Positions 16,674 through 25,995 of a stretch of 37,514 bases of DNA are shown one piece after another. The stretch comes from Pseudomonadota bacterium (GTDB lineage: Bacteria; Pseudomonadota; Alphaproteobacteria; Acetobacterales; Acetobacteraceae). The notes under the pieces are model-generated. The model saw only the letters and a program-made list of their open reading frames with translations, was not told where the DNA came from and did not search any database. The stretch spans positions 1 through 37,514 of the forward strand of contig JABBNW010000014.1 in NCBI GenBank assembly GCA_019352115.1. Reading direction: 5' to 3'. Each line of letters begins with the position of its first letter. Position 1 is the first letter of the stretch. The translations under genes and the position numbers were made by a program.

Positions 16674-17447
16674 ATGACGGCAAGACCCCCCACCGCCCGC
16701 CTCCTGCCAACCGCCATCGCGCTCCTCGCCGCGATCCTCCTCCCCGCCCGCCCCGCAATCGCCTGCGACCCGGCCGCGGCGCAGATGATCGGTATCGTCA
16801 CGATGTACGAGGGCACGATCGGCCCCTACCCCATCCGCCTCGGCCTGCAATTCGAACCCGACGGCACGGTCGCCGGCCGCTACGCCTATCCCGCCTCCCC
16901 CACCACCCTCCGTCTCGCCGGCCGCCTGGCCGGAGGCCGCACGCTTACCCTCACCGAATTCGGCGCCCACGGCAGCCCCGCCGCGACCTTCGCCACCACC
17001 ATCCCCGGCGCGAAGAAGACCGACTGCGACGTGATCCGCGGCACCTGGACCCAGGCCGCCACCGGCCACGCGCTCCCGGTCCGGCTGCGCATGTCGGACA
17101 CCAGCATGCGCCCCCTGGCCTACTACCTCAGCCCCGCCACCCTGCGGATCGAGCGGGCAGCGGTCGCCTTCCGCGCCGCCGCCCTCGCCGGCAAGCCGGC
17201 CGAGGTCGCCGCCGCGCTCCACTATCCCGTATTCGTCTCGATCGGAACCAAGCGCATGCGCCTGCCCACCCCGGCCGCTCTGCGCTCCCATTACGATGCG
17301 ATCTTCACCCCGGCCTATCTCGCCCACATCCGCGCCGACATCCCGCACCTGATGTTCGTGCGCGACCAGGGGATCATGCTCGGCGGCGGAGCGGTCTGGT
17401 TCAATCGCGCCGGGCAGGTGATCACGCTCAACAGCCCGGGACCGTAA
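16674..17447 (+). CDS. Exported protein of unknown function
   Basis: 257 residues with a clear signal peptide (MTARPPTARLLPTAIALLAAILLPARPAIAC); cleavage after AIA is likely, and the following Cys leaves a lipoprotein possible. The ATG is preceded by GGAGG with seven-base spacing. Mature part: a beta-rich domain (about 45-140, with repeated G-x-T-L strands and a two-Cys pair), then an NTF2-like C-terminal region (about 155-255; ALAGKPAEVAAALHYPVFVS, then LRSHYDAIFTPAY and GGGAVWFNRAGQVITL). I know this layout only as hypothetical periplasmic proteins. It ends six bases before the convergent trpS gene. Confidence 0.72.
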   Translation: MTARPPTARLLPTAIALLAAILLPARPAIACDPAAAQMIGIVTMYEGTIGPYPIRLGLQFEPDGTVAGRYAYPASPTTLRLAGRLAGGRTLTLTEFGAHGSPAATFATTIPGAKKTDCDVIRGTWTQAATGHALPVRLRMSDTSMRPLAYYLSPATLRIERAAVAFRAAALAGKPAEVAAALHYPVFVSIGTKRMRLPTPAALRSHYDAIFTPAYLAHIRADIPHLMFVRDQGIMLGGGAVWFNRAGQVITLNSPGP

Positions 17448-17453
17448 TCCGGA

Positions 17454-18455
17454 TCACCGCGGCGGCAGGAAGCCCACCAGCCGCTCCGTCTCCGCCACGA
17501 TCGGATCGGCGATCGCCCGCGCGCGCGCCGCCCCCGCGCGCAGGGTGGCGTCGATCTCCGCGGGGTCGGCGAGCAGCCGGTCGGTCTCGCGCGCGATCGG
17601 GTCCAGCACGCTCACCAGCAGGTCCGCGAGCAGCGGCTTGAAGGCGCCGAACCCCTTGCCGCCGTGCTCGGCCAGCACGGCGGACGGCGTGGTGCTGGTC
17701 AGCGCGGCGTAGATGCCGACCAGGTTGCGGGCTTCGGGGCGATTTGCCAGGCCCTCGGGCTCGGACGGCAGCGGGTCCGCGTCGGTCTTGGCGCGGCGGA
17801 TTTTCAGCGCGATCGTGTCGGCGTCGTCGTTCAGGTTGATCCGGCTCTGGTCGGACGGATCGGACTTCGACATTTTCTTGGTCCCGTCGCGCAGGCTCAT
17901 CACCCGCGCCGCGGGGCCGAGGATCAGCGGCTCGATCGGCGGGAAGAACGCCGCGTCGTAGTCGTGGTTGAATTTCTGCGCGATGTCGTTGGCGAGTTCC
18001 AGGTGCTGGCGCTGGTCGTCGCCGACCGGGACCTTGGTCGCGTGATAGGCCAGGATGTCGGCGGCCATCAGGTTGGGGTACACGTACAGGCCGGCCGACA
18101 CGGCCTCCCGGTCCTTGCCGGCCTTGTCCTTGAACTGGGTCATCCGGTTCAACCAGCCCAGGCGCGCCACGCAGTTGAAGATCCATGCCAGTTGCGCGTG
18201 CGCGCGCACATGCGACTGCACGAACAGCACATGCCGCGCCGGATCGATGCCGCAGGCGAGCAGCACCGCCGCCATCTCCCGCGTCTGCCGCGCCAGCGCC
18301 GCCGGCTCCTGCCACACGGTGATCGCGTGCAGATCGACCACGCACCACAGGCACTCGTGCTCGTCCTGCAACGGCACCCAGTTGCGGATGGCGCCGAGGT
18401 AGTTGCCGAGGGTCGGGATGCCGGACGGCTGGATGCCGGAGAAGATGCGGGCCAT
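17454..18455 (-). CDS. trpS: Tryptophan-tRNA ligase
   Basis: 333 residues, normal for a class I TrpRS. It charges tRNA-Trp. Seen: HIGH-type PTLGNYLGA at 14-22, DLHAIT (41-46), the tryptophan-pocket region [19 protein letters not shown] (130-148) and KMSKS at 194-198. Start is ATG in [12 protein letters not shown], the conserved opening. It follows murJ by 12 bases, an arrangement found in many alphaproteobacteria, so the two are co-transcribed. Confidence 0.97.
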   Translation of the reverse strand: MARIFSGIQPSGIPTLGNYLGAIRNWVPLQDEHECLWCVVDLHAITVWQEPAALARQTREMAAVLLACGIDPARHVLFVQSHVRAHAQLAWIFNCVARLGWLNRMTQFKDKAGKDREAVSAGLYVYPNLMAADILAYHATKVPVGDDQRQHLELANDIAQKFNHDYDAAFFPPIEPLILGPAARVMSLRDGTKKMSKSDPSDQSRINLNDDADTIALKIRRAKTDADPLPSEPEGLANRPEARNLVGIYAALTSTTPSAVLAEHGGKGFGAFKPLLADLLVSVLDPIARETDRLLADPAEIDATLRAGAARARAIADPIVAETERLVGFLPPR

Positions 18456-18467
18456 GGGGGTGCCGTT

Positions 18468-20057
18468 TCAGGGATCGGAGGCGGCAGGCGTGATGGCCGA
18501 TCCCCCGCCCGGGCGCAAGCGGCGGCGGGCGAGCAGGCGTAGCGCCTGGCGCGCGGAATAGGCGCCGAACAGCGGCAGCGCGCCGAAATAAGCGACTGCC
18601 CCCGAAGCGACCAGCCCGGCCAGCGCCCCCCAGCGCACCACGCCCCGCGTCGCCAGCGCGCCCCCCAGCAGATGCTGCACGCCCAGCAGCACCACCGCCA
18701 TCGCCCCCGCCGCGGCCAGCATCCGCGGCGCTCGCCGGCGCAGCGCCGGGTCGAACCGCAACTGCCCGCGCCGCGCCAGGACCACGCCGAGCCCGCCCAG
18801 GTTGAACATCGCCGCCACGCTGGTCGCCAACGCCGGCCCCATCTGCTGCAACGGCCGCATGAACGCGAGATTGAGCGCCAGGTTCAGCGCCACCGCCGCC
18901 ACCCCGATCTTCACCGGCGTCGCCATGTCGCCGCGCGCGAAGAACCCCGGCGCCAGCACCTTCACCAGCACGAAGGCCGGCAACCCCACCGCGTAGGCCG
19001 CCAGCGCATGCGCCGACAGCACCACGTCCGCGCCGCTGAACTGGCCACGGCCGAACAGCACGCCCACGATCGCGCCCGCCGTCACCAGCAAAGCGAGCGT
19101 CGCCGGCAGGGTCAGGAACAGCGCATACTCGATCGCCCGGTTCTGCGTGTCCGCCGCCGCGTCCGTCTGCCCGGTGCGCACCTGGCGCGACAGCAGCGGC
19201 AGCATCGCCGTGCCCACCGCCGAGCCGATCACGCCGAGCGGCAGTTGCTGGATCCGATCGGCGTAATACAGCACCGACACCGTGCCCGCCGGCAGCAGGC
19301 TGGCGATGATGACATCGACCGCGAGATTGAGCTGCGTCACCCCCGCCCCCACCAGCCCCGGCGCCATGCGCCGCAGCAGCCGGTGCATCTCCGGCGTGAA
19401 GCGCGGCCGACGCAGCCGCAACCGCATCCCCGCGCGCCGCACCGCCAGCAGCAGCACGCCGAGTTGCGCCACACCGGAGACCGTCACCCCCACTGCCAGC
19501 GCGTGCCCCGGCGTCGGCAGGAATGGCGTCAGCCACAGCAGCGCCGCGATCGTCACCACGTTGAACAGGATGTAGCTCGCCGACGCGGCGGTGAACCGAT
19601 CGAGCCCGTTCAGCATCCCGGACACCAGGGCGGCCAGGCAGATCAGCAGCAGATAGGGAAACGTGATCCGCGAGAGGGTCACGGCCAGGGCGAACTTGGC
19701 CGGCACCGCGACGAAGCCGGGCGCCAGGCCGAGCATCACCTGCGGCATGAAGACCTCGCCGGCGATGGTGAGCAGGCCGAGGATGAGCAGCATGCCGGCG
19801 AACGCCTGCTCGGCGAGGTCGCGCGCCGCGGCATGACCGTCGGCGGCCAGGGTGCCGGAGAAGCTGGGGACGAAGGCGGCGTTGAACGCGCCCTCTCCGA
19901 ACAGGCGGCGGAACAGGTTGGGCAGGCGAAGGGCGACGAAGAACGCATCCGCGATCGGGCCGGCGCCGAGGCGGGCGGCGATCAGCATGTCGCGCGCGAA
20001 GCCGAGGACGCGGCTCGCCAGGGTCCAGCCGCCGACAGTCAGGATGCCGCGTAGCAT
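18468..20057 (-). CDS. murJ: Lipid II flippase MurJ
   Basis: 529 residues, about 14 membrane helices. MurJ flips lipid II across the inner membrane for peptidoglycan synthesis. Seen: N-terminal VGGWTLASRVLGFARDMLIA (helix 1, conserved), RLPNLFRRLFGEGAFNAAFVP (about 45-65, the family signature with its arginines) and the central PLGVIGSAVGTAMLPLLSR. I prefer ATG 20057 (MLRGILTVGG) over the GTG three codons earlier because family members begin there; neither has a strong ribosome-binding site. Transcribed with trpS. Confidence 0.95.
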   Translation of the reverse strand: MLRGILTVGGWTLASRVLGFARDMLIAARLGAGPIADAFFVALRLPNLFRRLFGEGAFNAAFVPSFSGTLAADGHAAARDLAEQAFAGMLLILGLLTIAGEVFMPQVMLGLAPGFVAVPAKFALAVTLSRITFPYLLLICLAALVSGMLNGLDRFTAASASYILFNVVTIAALLWLTPFLPTPGHALAVGVTVSGVAQLGVLLLAVRRAGMRLRLRRPRFTPEMHRLLRRMAPGLVGAGVTQLNLAVDVIIASLLPAGTVSVLYYADRIQQLPLGVIGSAVGTAMLPLLSRQVRTGQTDAAADTQNRAIEYALFLTLPATLALLVTAGAIVGVLFGRGQFSGADVVLSAHALAAYAVGLPAFVLVKVLAPGFFARGDMATPVKIGVAAVALNLALNLAFMRPLQQMGPALATSVAAMFNLGGLGVVLARRGQLRFDPALRRRAPRMLAAAGAMAVVLLGVQHLLGGALATRGVVRWGALAGLVASGAVAYFGALPLFGAYSARQALRLLARRRLRPGGGSAITPAASDP

Positions 20058-20128
20058 GGGCGGCACGGAAGGGACCGGGGCGGGGCTTTGTCAACCGCGG
20101 TGAGGGGCGGGTGGAATGGAGGCAGGTC

Positions 20129-20782
20129 TTACCGAGCGGCCGTCGCGCCCACGACTGCCAGCGCCAGGGCGGCGGCCTGCTGGCAGGGCTCGATCACCGG
20201 CACGCCGGCGGCGGCTTCCACGGCGGCGCGGTGATGCGCCATGCCGGTGCAGCCGAGGATCACGGTTTCCGCGCCGGCGTCCACGCAGGCCCGGGCAGCG
20301 GCGATCAGCGCGGCGCGCGCGGCGTCGGGGTCGAGCAGGGTGTCCATGCTCACGTTCAGCGCGTGCTCGGCGGCGAGGCGCGCCTCCAGCCCCATGGCGC
20401 GCAGGGCGGTGCGGTGGCGCGCCTTGGACGCCTCGACGATCGCGACCACCCCGAAGCGCTCGGCGCGCGCGACGGCCGCGGCGACAGCGGCGCGGAAGAC
20501 GCCGAATACGGGGCGGACGGTAGCGGCGCGGGCGGCCTCGATCCCGGGGTCGGAGGCGCAGGCGATCACGTAGGCATCGGCCGGGTCGGCCGCGATGCGG
20601 CGCAGGATCGGGCCGACGGCGGCGTGCCAGTCGGCCCAGGTGTAGATCGCCTGCGGGCCGTCCGGCTGCGAAACGACGTCGAACCGCGGCGCTACGCCCG
20701 CGATCACCGGGGCAATCGCCGCCGCGATCCCGGCGCCGCAGGCGACCGAGCTGTTGGGGTTGATCACCAGTACGCGCGTCAT
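20129..20782 (-). CDS. Asp/Glu/hydantoin racemase family protein
   Basis: 217 residues, starting MTRVLVINPNSSVACGAG. The family uses two cysteines as acid/base; both are present at C75 (VIACASDPG) and C178 (ILGCTGM). The NPNSS opening is typical of the hydantoin-racemase branch, and many relatives are annotated only as aspartate/glutamate racemases. The substrate cannot be read. It starts eight bases after the stop of the luciferase-like gene, so they form a unit. Confidence 0.85.
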   Translation of the reverse strand: MTRVLVINPNSSVACGAGIAAAIAPVIAGVAPRFDVVSQPDGPQAIYTWADWHAAVGPILRRIAADPADAYVIACASDPGIEAARAATVRPVFGVFRAAVAAAVARAERFGVVAIVEASKARHRTALRAMGLEARLAAEHALNVSMDTLLDPDAARAALIAAARACVDAGAETVILGCTGMAHHRAAVEAAAGVPVIEPCQQAAALALAVVGATAAR

Positions 20783-20790
20783 GCGGCCGG

Positions 20791-21612
20791 TCAGGCGGGG
20801 CGGGCGCGGGCGATGCGTTCCACGGCGCGCAGCCACTCCTCCGGTTCGCGCTCCTGCGGCTCGACCAGCAGGTGCTGAATGCCGGCCGCGGCGTAGGTGG
20901 CGAAGGCGGCGTGCATGGCGGGCTCGTCGGCGCCGTCCCAGCGCACGCGCAACGACAGGGTGAAGCCGGGGTCGGGGCGGAGCGCGCGCAGGCGGGCGGC
21001 GATCGCAACGGCCTGGTCAGGCGCGACCCGGCTGCCGTGCCAGCCGTCGTGGCGCGCGGCGCGGGCGAGCGCCGGCTCCGAACTGCCGCCGATCCAGACG
21101 GGGATGGGCGCGCAGGGCAGCGGGAGCATGCGCATGTCGGCGACCGCGGCCTCGATATGGCGGGTGGGGAAGCTGACAGGGTCCTGGGTCCAGACCGCGC
21201 GCATGAGCGCCAGGCCCTCGTCCATGCGCTTGCCGCGTTCGTGGAATTTGGCGCCGAGGGCGGCGAATTCGGCCTCCATCCAACCGACGCCGGCGCCGAG
21301 GATCAGGCGGCCCTCTGACAGGTTCTGCAAGGTGGCGAGTTCCTTCGCCAGCGGCAGCGGGTGGCGCATCGGCAGGACCAGGACGGAGGTGCCGAGGCGG
21401 ATCCGGCTGGTGACGGCGGCGGCCCAGGTGAGGGTCAGGACCGGCTCGTAGAACACGGGCGACGGCGGATAGGGCGCGCCGGCGGGGACGATGATGTGCT
21501 CGCTGACCCAAACGTCGTCGAAGGCGAGGGATTCTGCCTGCTCGGCGGCGCGGCGGATGAGGGTCGGGGTAGCCTTGCGGCCGATGTGGGGGAGATGGAC
21601 GCCGAAGTGCAT
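20791..21612 (-). CDS. Luciferase-like flavin/F420-dependent oxidoreductase
   Basis: 273 residues, TIM-barrel LLM-class fold. Seen: opening MHFGVHLPHIGRKATPTLIRRAAEQAESLAFDDVWVSEHI, the RIRLGTSVLVLPMRHPLPLAKELATL strand-helix that contacts the flavin or F420, and GAGVGWMEAEFAALG. Relatives oxidise alkanes, aldehydes or F420-linked substrates; the electron donor (FMN or F420) cannot be decided here. The ATG has no Shine-Dalgarno and a C-rich leader, with G-tracts on the template strand. First gene of a pair with the racemase. Confidence 0.86.
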   Translation of the reverse strand: MHFGVHLPHIGRKATPTLIRRAAEQAESLAFDDVWVSEHIIVPAGAPYPPSPVFYEPVLTLTWAAAVTSRIRLGTSVLVLPMRHPLPLAKELATLQNLSEGRLILGAGVGWMEAEFAALGAKFHERGKRMDEGLALMRAVWTQDPVSFPTRHIEAAVADMRMLPLPCAPIPVWIGGSSEPALARAARHDGWHGSRVAPDQAVAIAARLRALRPDPGFTLSLRVRWDGADEPAMHAAFATYAAAGIQHLLVEPQEREPEEWLRAVERIARARPA

Positions 21613-21690
21613 GGTGGGGGGTGCTCGGCTGGGGGAGTTGGGGGTGGGGAGGATGGACCGGGGAAGGTGGGGCGTCGAGCGGGGGGAGTG
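21613..21690 (+). promoter_or_regulatory. G-rich template strand ahead of the luciferase-like gene
   Basis: Tracts at 21616-21621, 21631-21635, 21640-21644, 21646-21649, 21660-21663 and 21669-21672. Some loops exceed seven bases, so the quadruplex match is looser than in front of uvrB. The start codon lacks a ribosome-binding site, as for uvrB. Confidence 0.35.
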
Positions 21691-21696
21691 GCGGGA

Positions 21697-22116
21697 TCAC
21701 CCGACGGCAATCAATCGAACGGCCTCGGCCGGCGTGACGATGCGGACGCCCTGATGGTTGCCGAGCGCAAGCAGATGGCGGTCCCCGGAGACCAGGAACA
21801 CGGCTTCGGCCGCGACCGCCGCCGCGATCACGTGATCATCTTCGGCATCACTGGGCACCACGCGCGGGACGGAAAGCGGCGACACAGCGATGGTCAGGGC
21901 GCCATAGAGCAATAGGGCCTCCTCCACCGAAGAGCGCCGCTGTTCAAGCCGCGAAGCCAGATGTCCGCGGGTCAGTACCTCGCGCAGCTCCGTCAGCAGC
22001 GCCGGGGAGGTGCATAGCACGAGATCGCCATCCACCGCCGCCTGCACCAGCTTGAAGGGCGTGCCACCCCAGACCAGGGCCGAGACGACCGCATTCGTGT
22101 CAAGAACGATCCGCAA
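21697..22116 (-). CDS. PIN-domain toxin of a toxin-antitoxin pair
   Basis: 139 residues, COG1569-like PIN family. PIN toxins are Mg-dependent ribonucleases. Seen: acidic metal-site residues D6 (IVLDTNAVVSA), E43 (LLTELREVL), D90/D93/D94 (SDAEDDHVIAAA) and D112 (VSGDRHLL), with the typical NAVVSALVWGGTP opening. The start is TTG at 22116, since the reading in this frame has no ATG or GTG there. It overlaps the antitoxin's 3' end by 17 bases, so both are made together. Confidence 0.88.
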   Translation of the reverse strand: MRIVLDTNAVVSALVWGGTPFKLVQAAVDGDLVLCTSPALLTELREVLTRGHLASRLEQRRSSVEEALLLYGALTIAVSPLSVPRVVPSDAEDDHVIAAAVAAEAVFLVSGDRHLLALGNHQGVRIVTPAEAVRLIAVG

Positions 22117-22363
22117 TGCCGCCCCGATCCTCCCGGGCGCGGCGTTCGGCGCGGACCGCCTTCACCTCCGCATCGATCTCCTCCATCGACATCGGCGGGA
22201 CGCCGGCTGCTTGCAGGTCTCGGGCGACCGCAAGCAGCCGGCGTCCGGCGCGGCGGCGCATCGCGTCCTCCAGCAGGTCCTGGATCGCGCGATCGGAGAG
22301 CAGCCCGGCGCTTCTGGCGCGCCGTTCCAATTCGTCCGGCAGCTTGATCAGCACGTCTGTCAT
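22100..22363 (-). CDS. Antitoxin partner of the PIN toxin
   Basis: 87 residues, starting MTDVLIKLPDELERRARSAGLLSDRAIQDLLEDAMRRRAGRR. The N-terminus resembles a ribbon-helix-helix DNA-binding antitoxin (IKLPDELERRA), and the charged C-terminal helix (MEEIDAEVKAVRAERRAR) should wrap the toxin. The frame is open upstream, but the ATG at 22363 gives the known family shape. Autoregulation would be expected on the upstream inverted repeats. Confidence 0.85.
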   Translation of the reverse strand: MTDVLIKLPDELERRARSAGLLSDRAIQDLLEDAMRRRAGRRLLAVARDLQAAGVPPMSMEEIDAEVKAVRAERRAREDRGGIADRS

Positions 22364-22383
22364 CCTCGGGGCTCCATGTAGCG

Positions 22384-22416
22384 CGGCGCTGTCGCTACCG
22401 TCCGCCGGCAGACAGC
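22384..22416. promoter_or_regulatory. Inverted repeat upstream of the antitoxin gene
   Basis: GCGCTGTC (22384-22391) and GACAGCGC (22409-22416) are exact 8-bp arms around 17 bases, just ahead of the antitoxin start. Possible operator or leader hairpin. A second inverted pair, ATCCACA (22500-22506) and TGTGGAT (22517-22523), lies further upstream. Confidence 0.4.
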
Positions 22417-22609
22417 GCGGGGCACGATCCTCGATCTTTGCACGCATGGCCGGCGCGGGGCATACCCTGAGGCGCGACGTCTATCAGATGGGCTACGGTA
22501 TCCACAACGCACAACCTGTGGATGTCGCTCTGGCGCGGGCCGGTGCGATGCGTTTTCCGGCTATCGCGCCGTTTCCCGGTTCGGTCACTTGGGGAAGTTC
22601 CCGTCGCGC

Positions 22610-24208
22610 CTACCCCCGCCCCACCAGCTCCGCCCCCTTCTCCCCGATCATGATCGTCGCCGCATTCGTATTGCCCGAAATCACCGTCGGCATCACCGAC
22701 GCATCGATCACCCGCAGCCGCTCCACCCCGCGCACCCGCAGCTCCGGATTGACCACCGCCGTCGGATGCGTGCCCATCGTGCAGGTGCTGGTCTGGTGGT
22801 ATGTTGTCCCGCCGGTCGCGCGCACATGCGCCAACCAATCCTCGTCCGCCTCCACCGCAGCACCAGGCAGGTATTCTTCCGTCACGAGCCGGCGCATCGC
22901 CGGGCTCTGAAACACGCGGCGCAGGATGCGCATTCCGGCCACCATCGTATCGCGATCCCCCTGCGTCGCCAGGTAGTTCGGCTGCATGGCCGGATACACG
23001 GTGGGATCGGGCGAGCGGAGGCGCAACCAACCCCGGCTTTCCGGCCGGCACGGGATCGTCACCGCCGAGCAGCCGGGAAACCGATGCATCGGTGCCCCCG
23101 CGCGATCGAGGCTGCCGGCCAGGAACTGGTATTGGATGTCAGGCGAGTCCAGTTCCGGCCGCGTGCGCACGAACATCCCGATCGGCCCCGCCCCCGTCAT
23201 CAGCGGCCCGCCGGCGCCGACCACGTATTGCAGACCCGCAATCCCCTGCCGCACCCAGCTATGGGAAATCTCGTTGTAGGTGTTGGCGTGCCGCGCGCGG
23301 TAGGTGATGCGCCCGCCGATGTGATCCTGCAGGTTCTCCCCCACGCCCGCCAGGTCCTGGACCACCGGAATGCCGTGCTCCTGCAACAACGCGCCCGGCC
23401 CGACGCCCGACAATTGCAGCAAATGCGGCGAATTGATCGACCCGCCGGCCAGCAGCACCTCCGCGCGCGCGCGCACCTGGCGCACGCTGCCGCCCTGGGC
23501 GAATTCCACCCCGACCGCGCGGCGGCCTTCGAACAGCACGCGATGCGCCAGCGCGCCGGTCTCCACCCGCAGATTCGTCCGCTTCAGCGCCGGGCGCAGA
23601 TAGGCGACGGCCGCGCTGGACCGGCGTCGCCCGCGCACGGTGACCTGCAACGGCCCGACCCCGTCCTGCTCCGCGCCGTTGAAATCGGGATTGAACGGAA
23701 TGCCGCATTCGACCGCCCCGGCAACGAACGCATCGTTCAGCTCGTGGCGCGACCGCAGGTCCGACACCCCGAGCGGTCCGCCGGTGCCGTGGTAGTCGTC
23801 GGCACCGCGTTCCTGGTCCTCGGCGCGGCGGAAATACGGCAGCACGTCGTCGAACGACCAGCCGGTGCACCCGAGTTGCCGCCACAGGTCGAAATCCTGC
23901 TTCTGCCCGCGGATGTAGATCAGCCCGTTGATGGAGCTGGATCCGCCCAGCACCCGCCCGCGCGGCCAGGGCAGGCGCCGGTTGTCGAGGCTCGGGATCG
24001 GTTCGGTCTCGAACACCCAGGTGAGGTCGGGATGGAAGATGTTGCGGAAAAAACCGGCCGGGATGTGGATCCACAGATTGCGGTCCTGCCCGCCGGCTTC
24101 CAGCAGCAGCACCCGGGTCGCAGGGTTCGCGCTCAGCCGGTTGGCCAGCACGCAGCCGGCCGAGCCGGCGCCGACGATCACGTAGTCGCAGTCTGCCGCG
24201 GTCTGCAT
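22610..24208 (-). CDS. GMC-family FAD oxidoreductase (choline dehydrogenase-like)
   Basis: 532 residues. FAD-dependent oxidation of an alcohol. Seen: FAD-binding [17 protein letters not shown] (10-26), first GMC signature [18 protein letters not shown] (about 85-102), second signature [16 protein letters not shown] (about 265-280), and the active-site [11 protein letters not shown] with its histidine near the C-terminus, followed by [14 protein letters not shown]. No signal peptide, so cytoplasmic or soluble. The substrate is unknown: relatives act on choline, alcohols or polyethylene glycol. It starts 110 bp downstream of the glycosyltransferase gene on the same strand. Confidence 0.9.
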   Translation of the reverse strand: MQTAADCDYVIVGAGSAGCVLANRLSANPATRVLLLEAGGQDRNLWIHIPAGFFRNIFHPDLTWVFETEPIPSLDNRRLPWPRGRVLGGSSSINGLIYIRGQKQDFDLWRQLGCTGWSFDDVLPYFRRAEDQERGADDYHGTGGPLGVSDLRSRHELNDAFVAGAVECGIPFNPDFNGAEQDGVGPLQVTVRGRRRSSAAVAYLRPALKRTNLRVETGALAHRVLFEGRRAVGVEFAQGGSVRQVRARAEVLLAGGSINSPHLLQLSGVGPGALLQEHGIPVVQDLAGVGENLQDHIGGRITYRARHANTYNEISHSWVRQGIAGLQYVVGAGGPLMTGAGPIGMFVRTRPELDSPDIQYQFLAGSLDRAGAPMHRFPGCSAVTIPCRPESRGWLRLRSPDPTVYPAMQPNYLATQGDRDTMVAGMRILRRVFQSPAMRRLVTEEYLPGAAVEADEDWLAHVRATGGTTYHQTSTCTMGTHPTAVVNPELRVRGVERLRVIDASVMPTVISGNTNAATIMIGEKGAELVGRG

Positions 24209-24318
24209 CGATCCGTTTCCCCCTCGATCCGCCGGCGATGCTCGGCCGGGAATGCGCCGGGCGCAAGCCCGCGGCGGGGTCCGCGGGAGATGCGCCCCCC
24301 GCCGGCACCGCCCGGCGA

Positions 24319-25893
24319 TCAGCTCGGCCCGGCGATCGCGCCGGCGGGCGGCCGCGCGAGCAGGCGTGCGCTGATCGCCCCTGGGATCGCCCAGGTTTCG
24401 GCGATCGCTAGCACAACCCAGATCGAGAACCAGGGCACGTAGTTGTTGTGGAACGCCGCGCCGCCGCCGAGCAGGAGCAGGGTGATGACGGCGAACGCGA
24501 CGCAAACCTGCCGCTCGCGGCGCAGGACCAGGCGCAGCCCCAGCCAGCCCAACCCGGCGGCCAGCACGATGCGCGCCGCCAGCACCAGGTCGGTCGGCGC
24601 GCCGAACACCCAGGAATCGGTGTCCGGTTTCATCAGCGCGCCCCAGAGCACGAAATTGTTCAGCAGCCCCCAGGGATCCCACAGCACGAACGGCAGGAAC
24701 AGCGCCGTACTGGTGATGGCGCAGGCCCGCACCGCCCGCCACGAACGGGTCACCGGCAGCAACAGCAGGAACAGCGCCCCCGGCATGATCTTGCTGCTCG
24801 CGGCCAGCGCCAGCGCCGCCCCGAAACCGATGTCATTGCGGCGCAGCGCGCAAGCCAGGGCCGCGAAGCCGAACGCGAGCGGCCAGACGTCGGTCGCGGT
24901 ATAGGAGAGGAAAAAGTAACTGATGAATGGATCGAGCATCAGCGCGACCACCGCAACGATGGCGCCGCCCGCGCCAGACCCCGCCGCAAGCAGCGCGAGA
25001 CCCACCGCCGCGAACAGCCCGAGGCACGCCAGCCCGTCGGCCAGCGGCACCGCCGCGGACCCGACCAGCGGCGCCAGCGCCGCCGTGACGAGCAGCGGCG
25101 GCGGGCCGTATTTGTAGCCCATGAGCGCCACTTCCCGTCGTGCCGCCAGGGACGCCCCGGCCGCCGGGCGCGGCAGCAGCAGACGGCGCAGCCGCGGGTC
25201 CGGTCGGGCGAGATAGCGTTGCAGCGCGGGTTCCACCGCGGCGGCCGGCAGGTGCGGCCCCACGCCCAAGGCCTCCCGGATCGCCAGCCGGTGGCGGAAG
25301 GCGGTGCTGTCGATCAGCACGCCGCTGCCGTACGGGTCCTCGCCCCGCCGCAGCGCCTGCACGGCGCGCCAGGTGGTGCGCCCCTCGTCCAGCCGCATCC
25401 GGTCGGTGCGGGTCGCGGCGGCCATCGCCCAGACGATCGTCTGCACCGATTGGAGCGCGAGCAGGACCAGCACCATCGCCGCCAGATGCTGCCAGACCCG
25501 CCCCTCTCGCAGCCGCCGCGCCGCACGCCCGGCGCGCCAGAGTGCCAGCGCGAAGGCCCCGACCAGCGCCGCCATCCCGACCCGGACCACGCCGTGCCCC
25601 CACGGAAAGTCGCCCGCGAGCGAAACGACGGCCACGAACGACAGCAGCAGGAGAGCGGGCAGCCATGCGGGTCCGGGCGGTCGCAGCATCGACCGTCGGG
25701 GACGCCGCGCCGGCACGGGCCGCATCATACCGGACTGCCGAATGGCCAGGACGAAGGCCAGCATCGCCGCCAGCAGCCCGAGGCGGATGAGGCCGTGCCC
25801 CCAGTAGAACCGCCGAAACAGGAACAGCGACGCCTCGAACAGCGCGAGGCAGGCCATATACCGGAGGAGGCTCGCCGGTCGTTGTGCCGCCAT
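24319..25893 (-). CDS. Polytopic membrane protein, GT87/DUF2029-like glycosyltransferase
   Basis: 524 residues with about 10-12 hydrophobic helices from the N-terminus on. Family members transfer mannose or other sugars from polyprenyl phosphates in the periplasm. Seen: the RRGEDPYGSG motif and an adjacent YKYGPPPLLVTAAL segment, both typical of the DUF2029/GT-C group, in soluble loops between helices. No DXD is needed in this group. Family assignment is by pattern and only moderately certain; another integral-membrane function is possible. ATG 25893 is chosen over the TTG one codon earlier. Confidence 0.65.
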   Translation of the reverse strand: MAAQRPASLLRYMACLALFEASLFLFRRFYWGHGLIRLGLLAAMLAFVLAIRQSGMMRPVPARRPRRSMLRPPGPAWLPALLLLSFVAVVSLAGDFPWGHGVVRVGMAALVGAFALALWRAGRAARRLREGRVWQHLAAMVLVLLALQSVQTIVWAMAAATRTDRMRLDEGRTTWRAVQALRRGEDPYGSGVLIDSTAFRHRLAIREALGVGPHLPAAAVEPALQRYLARPDPRLRRLLLPRPAAGASLAARREVALMGYKYGPPPLLVTAALAPLVGSAAVPLADGLACLGLFAAVGLALLAAGSGAGGAIVAVVALMLDPFISYFFLSYTATDVWPLAFGFAALACALRRNDIGFGAALALAASSKIMPGALFLLLLPVTRSWRAVRACAITSTALFLPFVLWDPWGLLNNFVLWGALMKPDTDSWVFGAPTDLVLAARIVLAAGLGWLGLRLVLRRERQVCVAFAVITLLLLGGGAAFHNNYVPWFSIWVVLAIAETWAIPGAISARLLARPPAGAIAGPS

Positions 25894-25995
25894 CAAGGTC
25901 CATCCGGGAGGTACCGCGCGTCGCCGGTCGGCGCGGAACGTACAGGGGTTCGCGGCGCGCCGCCAGCCTCAAGGTCGTTCCGGGGTCACGCGGTG

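Noticed and set aside
17428-20094. 888-codon minus-strand frame across trpS and murJ
   Set aside because: Out of frame with the conserved MurJ and TrpS readings and arginine-rich without motifs.
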